A DNA stretch of 44,002 nt from Apostichopus californicus (Eukaryota; Echinodermata; Holothuroidea; Aspidochirotida; Stichopodidae): contig JAIPMN010004200.1 in assembly GCA_020650975.1 (NCBI GenBank), positions 1 to 44,002 of the forward strand, given 5' to 3'. Shown piece by piece: positions 11,111-22,900 of the stretch. The stretch's first letter is position 1. Every line of letters starts with the position of its first letter. Below the pieces are notes generated by a model. It searched no databases and had not been told where the DNA came from. It worked only from the letters and a program-made list of their open reading frames with translations. The position numbers and the translations under genes were made by a program.

Positions 11111-13683
11111 GTAGTTTACTTTGCCTCGACCCTTTACACACATTTTCATAATTCCCACCACTCATATTGTAACTTACACCATACTAACAGATTTTGCATC
11201 ACACTACACTATTATATCATTGACTTATAAATGTTTCTATCTTGTCACCAGCATAAAGAGTAATTAGGAAATTCAGGAAGTAAGGAATGTTTTCTTTATC
11301 TCTGGGAAAAAACTATAAAAGTGATAAGGAACCAACACGGTTTATATAATATTGGTTTGGAAAACCAACCAGTGAAGGTTCTATAAGGTCATTGCAAGTT
11401 AATAATCTCACAGATGCAATTCCAAGCTAAAGGTGATTATAATGTTGTTTTATGAATGAAATTGCACATGTGGTTGTTATTGCTTAAGGGTCATGTAAAG
11501 TTCTCCAAACATGTATGTATTGCATTAGCCGTTCCTATGGAAATAACAGCTAACAAGAAAGGATTTAATCCAATTTCACATGATTTTTTGTCAAAATTAT
11601 AATAAATCAATTTATCCAACCAAAATTGGTCAAAATTTTTCAAACTTGATCGAAAGGGATAAGCAGATAACAACCTAATAACTACTGACTACGAATAAAC
11701 AAGTTGAATTGCAACCAGAGTACTATTGTGTTGGAATATCTCAGGAAAATGAAACTGAAATTTGAATGATTTGGAAAGGTTTGCTGATCAGGAAGGTGTT
11801 GTAATCAACATTAGGGAATACAATAAGGTATCAGTTTTAATTATACCTGTCAGCATTCTTCAACACAAATGTGTTGTTTAATGAATAATTTTAGACACAA
11901 AACGTGATTTTCATACAGTACACAACATTAAAGTAATTGGGGTTTGTTGGACAATATCAACACTAAATGTCTGGAAATAACCTTCCCTGAATGAAGTGCA
12001 GACCAATGGCTATTTTTTACAACTTGATCCTAAATTACACACTGATTTAATTAATTAAGATTCTGGCAAACTAATCTATATTGAAATAAAGGATTTAGGT
12101 AACCATGGGTTTATTCATTTTTACGGTGTACTCGGAATATAACAATGGAAAACGCAACAACCAAAAAAACGAAACTCTTTATGCCACACAAAAAGTGGAG
12201 AAGGAATTGCATATCAATTTTATTTTCGATTTTGATTCAAACAATAAAAACAATAATGTTTTCAGTTCTATCTCATTGAAAATATTCCCCTGAAATGTAA
12301 GAAATACAGTTTGAGCCTAAATATTCCAGGAAGAACAAAATGGGATTTAATGAAGTTTCAGAGCTGCTGTTTAAGAGAGTTGTTTAAGGTCACTTTATTC
12401 TCACACTTTCCCATGTATGGGAATCCATGTTGAGTGTTTAGACCACCCATATCACCATTGTTGGAAATTGTAATCAAACTTTTGACAACATTTTGATTAC
12501 AATTAATAGGGAATTGCAATCACTAATTTCTGTTAAGTAATCCCAAGAAAATATAGAAGGCTAAATTCTAGATTTTGTTTTTGTGGGAGGGGTAAGATTT
12601 TGGCTTATATTCAGAATGTTAAGCAGATTATATAACTGAAATACATAACAAATATATCAAATGTTTACATATTTGCTTAATCACTTTAGATCTGATGCCT
12701 TGAGAATTGATGGCATGAGTTGTTGGATAATATCAAAACAGAAACTAATTATAGATAAGGCAGTTATGTGGATGGAAGCATCTGAAATGAGTTTGGCAAA
12801 CAGTTTTATTTCATAAGCTTGTGTTTTACAGTGAAAACTTTGGCTGGTCAAGGAAAACCTACTACCAATCTACTCCCCCCCCCCCAACCCCCACCACCAT
12901 AATTTAAACCATGATTGGACCTCACACCTACCAACAGGAATGTTTTGGAGTTTAAAGCTTTACAAATGATTACCATCAACAAAACCTATCCATAACTCCA
13001 TGCCAGGAATGTCCTCCAAAACAAGAAGATTATTAAAAATGACTTAATGGAAGATTGAAATATTATTGCAGCAACAAAATCATTTTTTTTGTGATAAGGC
13101 AAGATAAAAACATGCACACAAAACTATTACTTTCTTAATAAATATATATCTATTTATGTTATTGTCATCATTTTCTTTTTCCAAAAGAAGATAGTTACCT
13201 TTTTGAACAACACCAACTGACTGTACAGTTTAACTGAAGAAATTTTGTATGAATATTAGTGTGGCAAAAACACATGATATCAGATGGAGTTAGTCCACAA
13301 CCCAAACCCCCTCTCCCCCTCCCCCCGCCCTAAATATTACTCTTCCTTTTCACACCATTTTGTTTGACTTTTTGTTTATAACACAAAGGCAGCTTCGGAT
13401 CAAGATGGATTATATAACATATAACAACAAGGTTCTCTTTAGAATGTCACATTCATGAAACAAACCTGACAGGTTGACCAATTAGTCGTGGCCCACTGTC
13501 TAAATCTTTAATATGTTCATTTTTAACAAATCCAAAGATAATTATGGACCATATCATGAAATAGTGGAAAGCCTTTCTTAATAATAGCCAAGGGTGGGAT
13601 ATGTTCAATGCAGCTGCGTGTATTGGGTTTAATGGCATATAATTGACTTGCCAATTAGATAGCATAATTGTTCCAAATTTCGC
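11111..13683. other. Interval downstream of SSADH, no recognised gene
   Basis: AT-rich DNA without coding character. A C-tract lies at about 12876-12900. Possible minus-strand poly(A) signals for the SSADH gene are at 13628-13633 and 13507-13512 (ATTAAA) and 12805-12810 (AATAAA). None is decisive. Confidence 0.4.
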
Positions 13684-13948
13684 TCAAATTCCTCCAAAAC
13701 AGATATATTTCATCTCCATGTAATCGTCAAGTCCGTACTTGGACCCCTCTCGCCCTAATCCGGACTCCTTCACACCTCCAAAGGGGATGGCATCCATGGA
13801 TATAAGGCCCTCGTTGATACCGACCATTCCGACTTCCATCTGCTCGGCCACTCGCCAGGCCTGTGAGATGTCCTGAGAGTAGAAATATCCCGCCAGGCCA
13901 TGCCGGCAATTATTTGCGATGGCTATCGCTTCTGCTTCCGTATTGAAC
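13684..13948 (-). CDS. ALDH5A1: SSADH coding exon 9 (residues 401-488 and stop)
   Basis: 265 bases from acceptor taacattccag to TGA at 13684-13686. It encodes [24 protein letters not shown] (Ser451), [14 protein letters not shown] and the C-terminal MKYICFGGI. It is separated from exon 8 by the largest intron (6.8 kb), which carries the minisatellites. Confidence 0.95.
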
Positions 13949-16900
13949 CTGGAATGTTAACACACACAAACACAGATTTCAACAATCAGGTTTTGTTTTT
14001 TTTATCTTACTTGATATATACATGTAAATTATTATACATGAAACTAAATCATGGTCTGGACATCTGGTATATATAATGAAAAACATTGCAAAAGTATAGC
14101 AAAATTTTGCAACAGGGAAAATCAAACCAGATGTAATTTAAGAAAAAACATTTAAATCATATCCGTCAGGATGATTTTGTAGATTCTAAAAACTTTAATG
14201 ATGTTTGTTAAGCTACAGAGGAGGAGGACGGGGAGGCGAGGCTAGGGAGAGGGCGGATTTATAAATTTCTAATTGGCTAAATACACTATAGGGATTATTC
14301 CAATGGTTGAACTTTGCTGCTAAACAAAAATGCTGGAAAATGCATCCCTATGTCAAAAGCACATCCTCTTTAGTATTTTGTATGAAAAAGATAGGAATTT
14401 CTCAAATTTGGTAATACATAGTAAGTGTTTGTAAGTGTATCTGATTTGGCAATACTTTGTAAGTATATCTGATTTGGTAATACTTTGTAAGTGTAACTGA
14501 TTTGGTAATACTTGTAAGTGTATCTGATTTGGTAATACTTTGTAAGTGTATCTGATTTGGTAATACTTTGTAAGTGTTTCTGATTTGGTAATACTTGTAA
14601 GTGTATCTGATTTGGTAATACTTTGTAAGTGTATCTGATTTGGTAATACTTTGTAAGTGTATCTAATTTGATAATACTTTGTAAGTGTATCTGATTTGAT
14701 AATACTTTGTAAGTGTATCTGATTTGGTAATACTTTGTCTAGTTACCATCCAATGACCCATCTAGTTACCATCCAATGACCCTTCTAGTTACCATCCAAT
14801 GACCCATTTAGTTACCATCCAATGACCCATCTAGTTACCATCCAATGACCCATCTAGTTACCATCCAATGACCCTTCTAGTTACCATCCAATGACCCATT
14901 TAGTTACCATCCAATGACCCTTCTAGTTACCATCTAAGGACCCATCTAGTTACCATCCAATGACCCATCTAGTTACCATCCAATGACCCATCTAGTTACC
15001 ATCCAATGACCCTTCTAGTTACCATCCAATGACCCATCTAGTTACCATCCAATGATCCATCTAGTTACCATCCACTGACCCATCTAGTTACCATCCAATG
15101 ACCCATCTAGTTACCATCCAATGACCCATCTAGTTACCATCCAATGACCCATGTAGTTACCATCCAATGACCCATCTAGTTACCATCCACTGACCCATCT
15201 AGTTACCATCCAATGATCCATCTAGTCACCATCCAATGACCCATCTAGTCACCATCCAATGACCCATCTAGTCACCATCCAATAACCCATCTAGTCACCA
15301 TCCAAGGACCCATCTAGTTCCCTTCAATGACCCATCTAGTTACCATCCAATGACCCATCTAGTTACCATCCAATGACCCATCTAGTTACCATTCAATGAT
15401 CCATCTAGTTACCATCCAATGACCCATCTAATTACCATCCAATGACACATCTAGTTAACATCCAATACCCATCTAATCACCATCTAAGGACCCATCTAGT
15501 TACCATCCAATACCCATCTAGTCACCATCTAAGGACCCATCTAGTTACCATCCACTGACCCATCTAGTGACCATCCAATACCCATCTAATCACCATCTAA
15601 GGACCCATCTAGTTACCATCCAATGACCCATCTAGTTACCATCCAATACCCATCTAGTCACCATCTAAGGACCCATGTAGTTACCATCCAATGACCCATC
15701 TAGTTACCATCCAATACCCATCTAGTCACCATCTAAGGACCCATCTAGTTACCATCCAATGACCCATCTAGTTACCATCCAATACCCATCTAGTCACCAT
15801 CTAAGGACCCATCTAGTTACCATCCAATAACCCCTCTAGTTACCATCCAATGACCCATCTAGTTACCATCCAATGACCCATCTAGTTACCATCCAATACC
15901 CATCTAGTCACCATCTAAGGACCCATCTAGTTACCATCCAATAACCCCTCTAGTTACCAAGGTTTGGGAACATATTCCTCTCCTTGTTTATGTGCAAGAC
16001 AAGTTACCCTTTGAGTGAACACAAATTTCAGCGTTAATTTTTTGGTCTTGTTCAAAGAAAATGTTGTTTGGTCCTAGCTGCAGTGAGTAACAATTTTTAC
16101 AAAACAAGCCTATGATCCACTATCATATTTACCATTTGATGTCATCTGATACTAAGTTGTGTAATTTTCTTGGGCCTACAATACCGATCTTACACTACAA
16201 TGTACGGAGTGCAATGACATAAGTCATAAGATTGTACTCTTGATCAGGAAAAAGTGATTAATTTCACAATTACAACAAGCGCATGGAAAGATTTTAGAAA
16301 AGCCTGAAATTGTTTGTCAGAACTTGGTGTTGTCTGTGGTTGTAATTGTGAGCCAGATACAGTAAGCTGGTCAAATGCATTCAGACATTTCAAGATGTAA
16401 TATTGCAGTAATAGTGTGCTACTGTATTGTACACTCTGTTGTTGCCAGACACAAAATATTGAAATATTCCTTTCTTCAACATACAAAATGCTATGAGGAT
16501 GACATAAAGTCTAAAATGCAGAAAATCTCCAGCACTTTTGTTCAGCTGCCTTCTGCAACCACCTCCAGGATGCCCCATAGTTATTCACCGATCAGCTTAC
16601 AAAATCTGAGAAGAGGATTAAGGAGCAAGGACAGAGGATTAAGGGAAGCACTTTAGCAATTGAATTGAGATTCTCAAGGCTTAAAACTGAAGTGGCACAT
16701 ATTAACATACAATAACCTAATGCCAGGAAATCTACACACCTGTCTTAAAATAAACTATATTTAATATTTATTTTATAACTTGTTTATTTATATACATTAT
16801 ATATACATATATTGAAGCCTCTGTCCCCACCCTTTGTGAAGTGACCTGATATATAGTACACTCTTTGATTACACTCACATGTACACAACAGTAGTGAATC

Positions 16901-19900
16901 TATTCTATACTTGTTTCCTTTTATTTCTGCTTTTTTAGCTGGAAAATTACTCATTTATGTGCAGGATCCCTTTAACAGCTTACAGTTTTTGCCATTTTGT
17001 ATTGAAGCCCCTTCCCCTTCCCTTTGTGAAGTGACCTGATATATACTACTCTTGGAATACAGTTGTGTGCATGTCGTTTTTAAACCCCTGCCTCTTCCCT
17101 CACCCTTTGTGAAGTGACCTAATATATTCTACACTCTTGGAATACACTCACATGTACACAGCAAATAGTGAATCTATTCTATACAAGTTTCCTTTTTTCT
17201 GCTTTTATTTTAGCTGGAAAGTTACTCATTTTTGTGCAGTATCCCTTTAACAGCTTAAAGTTTTGCCACACTTCCTTTAAGAAGTTCATTATTTTGATTA
17301 AAGGGGGTGGGGGCAACATTTCTTTGTTTTATCTGTAAATTTTCATAGTACATTCTCATCGCAATATAAGCGAGCCGAACTAATCAAATCTTACTGGTAT
17401 TGTAGAAGTTGAACGCTACGCACCCTGCTTGAACCTTGTCCTACACCTGTTTTCACTAGACATTTAAATCCTGTTCTGTTGTCATTTCTTCATCAGTACC
17501 AGTTCTAATTAACAGTATCCAGTAATGCAACTTCTCCAACTACATGAAAGTATCTGAAATAGCCTCCGAAAAGACACAATATTATGACGTCACAAATTGC
17601 TTTCTCTCCAGAAAAAGTAACCACTCCCCAACCTATCAACAACTCCAAAAATATTGCCAAAGAACCACCCCCCCCCCCAACAATATCTAACTATCAAATC
17701 TTAGTGACTGAAGGTTGCGATAAAAGTTAAGTGTCAAGCCCCTTTTTGGCACTGATAGACGAAAAAAAGGAGAGTAAAGCTTTCGCAAAACATGTACTAA
17801 AAAAGACCACCTAATAGGGAGGATAGAGGGTTTAGCTGGTTAACAGGCTACATTTATGGCTACATTCAATCAACCATGGGGACAAAATAATATTGAGACG
17901 GAGTTTTTAACTATCAATGTGTAATATTTTTCTCTTTAAGATATTTCTGTTACATTTTCTGTACTGGAATATCACTTTAAAATGAGATTGTATGGTTAAG
18001 ATTTCATACGAATTTTTCTTTCAACACAGGGGCATATTATAACAACATCATTGCTTGGTATATAATCAAGCGATTTCCTTACCATCTCCTCAAGACTTCG
18101 GAAACGTTACTATTTTTACACAAAATGGCTAAGGCATGCTATTTGCTTACAAGACTGTCAAATTTGGTTGCAAAATGAAACTTGTCATATTTCAGTCAGG
18201 AAACATTTTATGGATTCTCAGAGCTAATATATGCTTCTTTATTAAATGAAACATGGCAGAATCTGTACTTGTAGCAGTTGTTTGAAATGTCTTACAACAG
18301 GTCCTTACTGATTTGGCATCTACAGTCATCCCTTAAAAGAATGGTTGAGAGGTTTTTCATATATAACTTGAAAAATAGAAAACTACACTCACCAAAGCAT
18401 ATACATATGGTATTTACAGGTTGACAGAAAATGACATTGACAAACTTAACAAAAGCTTCCAAAATTTTAAACAGTATGAACATGGTTGTGATTTTTCAGA
18501 TTCATTGCTGCGTCCTTATATCCAATCTAGATGGAACACATATGCTATAGAGACACTGCACATATGCCTTATTGTCAAACATATAGGTGTTGAAATAACA
18601 CTTCAAATCACCCAATAGGATTTGCGATTCCCAATTTGCTTAAACTTGTATTATTTTGAGCTACTCTTTGCAGTGTTGTCATAACGTTCCTCTGGTGTCA
18701 AGTAAGTCTTTGGTCTTGATAGGCATGCCTTGAGCCAAGTGTCAGGTCTCAGAGCAAGTCTCTAGTCAAATCTTTGAGGGCAAGTTTCAAGCCAAATCTT
18801 TAATGGCAAGTGTGAAGTTTCTAGTCAAGTCTTTAAGGGCAAGTTCCAATTCAAGTTTCAAGACAAATTTAACAGCAAGTTTGAAGTCAAATCTTTAAGG
18901 GAAAGTTTCAATCCAAGTCTCAAGACACTGCAGCATTGAACTTTTGATGACTCAAACTTATCTTGGATGTGAAAATGGCTGATATGTTTTTTCCCTTTAT
19001 TTCTCTTTCTTGAAATAGCAGAGAACATATTCCTTCTCAAAGTAACAAAATGTTTGTTATTTACTTGAACTCCATCCCATTATTTTAAAAGAACTTTATT
19101 TTCCAAGAAATGTCAATATCTCAGAGGACCCACAAAATACACTTTCTCAATTTGTTGAAAGTGACTATGCTTTTAGAGATAAATTTTACACATCTCATTT
19201 ACATAACAATCTTATTAAATTATGCTGTGTGTCAGGTTGGGGGGGAAGGGTTAAAATAATGTTAAGTGGTACTTATATGGTAATTTAAAGGTACATACTG
19301 TATGTTAAGGCAGAAGTTATAAGTACATTGCTCATAAATTCCCAGCTGACTTTTAAATTCTAAATGTGCTGAAGTTTTTCATTAGTTATATATGTTTTTG
19401 ATACAAGGTGCCTTCGATTGTTCTGTAACATCTACAGTTACTTACTAATGCATTCTCATACTTCAAATTCTCTTTTTAATTTGAAAATCAACCGCATATT
19501 TTATTGCCAAATTTTAAGCTTCAATGTAAACAATTTTCAGCAGAATTAACCTGAGAAAGCACTTCCAAGTTAACAACCTAAATAGGATATGTATTGTACT
19601 CCCAGAATATTAATCTCAAGAGTTGAACTGAAAATTAATTTAAGGTAATTTGATCTATCAAAATCTATAAACATAGAAACAGTTGGTGATTTTCTTAAAC
19701 TTTTTGGTTGGGGAAAGGGGGGGGGGGAAGGAGAAATCTGGCCACTTGCATAATTTCATACGCTTAAACATGAATTTACAAGGATCTTGTAGCTATTGCA
19801 TGTAACGTAACGCTGAGCTATTTGATTTTTAACAACCAATATTTACTTTCATTGCAATCAAGTCCTTGAGGTCAAGTCCCGAGTCGTGTGTAGTCAATTG

Positions 19901-22900
19901 GGTCAAGCCCAAATCAAGTCTCAAGTCACATAATGACTCCAGTTGCCAACAGGGACTCATTATGCCGAAAGTTGACTTATTGACAGATTAGCAGACAAGG
20001 GGAGTGAGCCTCTCTAATATTGATTACTTCAATACTGACTTTTAGTGCAGATATTTCTCTTCATTTAGTTAATTACACTTTGCTTGACTTCTCTAACACT
20101 CCGTTGTAAGTACCATTACTACATATTTAGTGTCACTACATTTATGTAGGTAAATGTTCTAATATATTACTATTATGGCTAGGAAGGTCCTTTTTAAGCA
20201 GGACCCAGCAATAGAGCAATCAAACTTATCTTTGAAGGCACAACCATGTTTGTACTGTTAAAACCTTTGGTAAGTTTCCAATGTCATTTTCTCTCAACCT
20301 GTTAAACAGATATGTATATGCTTTGGTCAAGTGTTGTTTTGTATTTTCATGGTTATCTATATTAATATGGAATAAACCTCTGTACTATTCTTTTAAATGT
20401 AAGTGTAACTCTTTTAACAAATCAACTCAATTATTGTAGCCATGGCTAGAATTGACATTCTGAGCTCCCTGGACCAGACATGTGGCAGCCAAGGCAGGCA
20501 TTGTGTTTAACATTATAATCCGAGTGTGATAGTAATGTGTGTGAGCATATATAGTTGATGTGCAGTGGGATGCATTGCGGAGACCTTCAATTGTAGAGAC
20601 ATGCAATACATTCAGTAAAATATTTCCAACAGGGACATTTCCTCCTATTATCCAGTGCGTCCCTTTCTTGTCTTCTAATTTTGGGGTCCCTAGAGTGAGA
20701 GCCAAGGGCCCCGGGCCTATCTCATCCAGCATGATTGTAATTACATAAAATATTCAAACCGATGGTTTCATACTTTACTAAGGCAGCGAGTGGTCCGAAA
20801 GTCTCTTCTTGCAAGACCACAGCTTTGTTGGACACTTCTGAGATGACGGTCGGTTCGAAGAATGTCCTTCCCAGGGAATGTGGTTTCCCACCACATAGGA
20901 CCTTACCTCCATTCTTAAGTGCATCTTCAACATGGCGTTTGACCTGGGAAAGAATTTCAAAAGTTGAAAAGCTTTAATAAGTGATTTCAAAACGATTTGT
21001 TTGTTTCTCATATCAAGCTATCGATCAGAGGAGGTAAGCATACTATTGCTTTTGTTTCTATCTATACACAATAAATGTCCCCTTACATTTAGTTTCCATG
21101 ACAACATCATAACAAAGATAAGCTATATTGAATATACAAACAAATCATTGGCTAGTATAAGATTTTAAGCAATGACCACAGGGATAACTACCAATGAAAC
21201 TATCAGGCCAATAAAATATTACCAAGACTTTATCTCTAAGGACAAGCATAGCAACCCCAAACAATATTCAAGTTTCAAATGCTCACCAAAATTGGATACA
21301 AATTATTGGAAAATTTTGTGCCTTTATTATGCAGTTGTTTCATTTTGTAAATTAATATTTTTTCTTCCTTCTACCAATGTTCATATACGAGGGACACAGA
21401 AAAACATTGGACTGACCTATTGCATCTGACTTCCCCACAAACTAATGATTAATAAAGACTTCCTGCTTGGAAATTTTGCAGCGTAGCCATAGCTGTAGTA
21501 ACTCAAATTTTGTCTTTGGTTTTTGGTCTGACTGAAACAGTTGTTGGATACAAATTTATCTACTTTAATGGAAAGTCAGGCTGTGAGTAAACTTTACCAT
21601 AACATTTATAGGAGTAAATATTTTACAGATGAGTTTTGAAGATGATCTGTCCTTTCTTGTCCAGCAAGTTTGTCCAGCAAGCCAGCCAACCATCCATTCA
21701 TCAAACCATTCTGATGATCAGGTGATATTTTTCTTACCTTCCAGGTTAAACAATCAAAGAAAGGTAATAGCATACTTACCTTTTCCAGCCCTCTTTCGTT
21801 GATGAGCGGTCCCTGCGTCACTCCCTCTTGCATACCGTCTCCGACGACAAACTTCTTTACTTCCGCTGCAAACTTGCTGCAAAATTCATCGTAGACTCCT
21901 TCTTGGATCAGCATCCTGTTTGCTGAAACACAGGTCTATGGAAGAAAATGGGACAATAGCTCATTAATTGTAAAAAAAATGAACTTTTCAATGGTTATCT
22001 TTGCAACCTAAGACAACAAACTACCCTCCACAACCCCCTCTTACCCACCTTGAATAAATCATTGGTGTCTCCCAATTTGGCTCTACAGAAAGATCACGGT
22101 ATTAATATTTTGAAATATTATCCACCAACATCATATCCTTAGCATTTGAGTGTTACAACATCCCCTAGCAAGGAGTGCACCCAAGCTTTTTTAACTGGGG
22201 GGTGTGGGGTGGGGGGTAAGAAAAGTTTTCCCCTTTGAGAAACGGTAAAATGGAGGCTGCTGTAATGCAAATCTTGCAACTTTTGAAACAACGTTGAAGA
22301 ATCTTTGGACTGTTTAGGTTGTAAACTGTTCTATATTCATGTACTGAAAACTAGGAAGATTTGTAAGATTCTGTCCGCCAGTGAAAGTGCGGAGGGGAGA
22401 TGAGCCCCCCCCAACCCCCAGCGGATGGTACTTGGTTGCACCCCTGCCCAATGCTTACCACCCCTTTCTCCATGTTTGTTTTTATCAATTTGGCTAACTC
22501 TAAATTTTCATATACCTACAATTTGCTAGTCTTTATTGAAACATTTCATCCTCTATCTGTTACACTTTAGATCATCTTTTTGAAATCAGAACTTTACCAT
22601 ACAAGACTTAAATTGTACTATGCAATCATTATACTATGTAATCTTTGTACTATGCAATCATTGCACTATGCAATTGTACTATGCAACCATAGCAGGCATC
22701 CTTGGGTATTTTCTTTCACATCCATACTAACACATGTAATCTGTTATTTCCTCAAAATCTCTATGAGTCATGAAGATTTCTACCAAGACGCTTTGCATCA
22801 GCGGCCGAAGGTTAACTTCCGAGAATAACTCTCCAGAAACATCGAACCTACGGGAATGTGACCCAAGCTGGCCATCTAACCAGGAGAACCTGAGACTAGA

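Larger units (their letters stand above)
13949..20773 (-). other. ALDH5A1: SSADH intron 8 (6.8 kb)
   Basis: Non-coding. It contains two abutting minisatellites (14407-15959), a 190-bp repeat in two full copies and one partial copy (16811-17268), a C tract near 17661-17672, degenerate caagtc-rich repeats (18695-18930 and 19858-19930) and a G tract near 19718-19728. No other exon-like segment was accepted. Confidence 0.85.

Noticed and set aside
14739..15959. CRISPR array
   Set aside because: Units are directly abutting 22 to 23-base repeats without unique spacers, in an intron of an animal gene. It is a minisatellite.
20427..20732. 101-residue minus-strand ORF just after SSADH exon 8
   Set aside because: Lies in intron 8 in a frame unrelated to the enzyme and has no recognisable motif. 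Exon 8 is clearly joined to 13948 by phase and homology.
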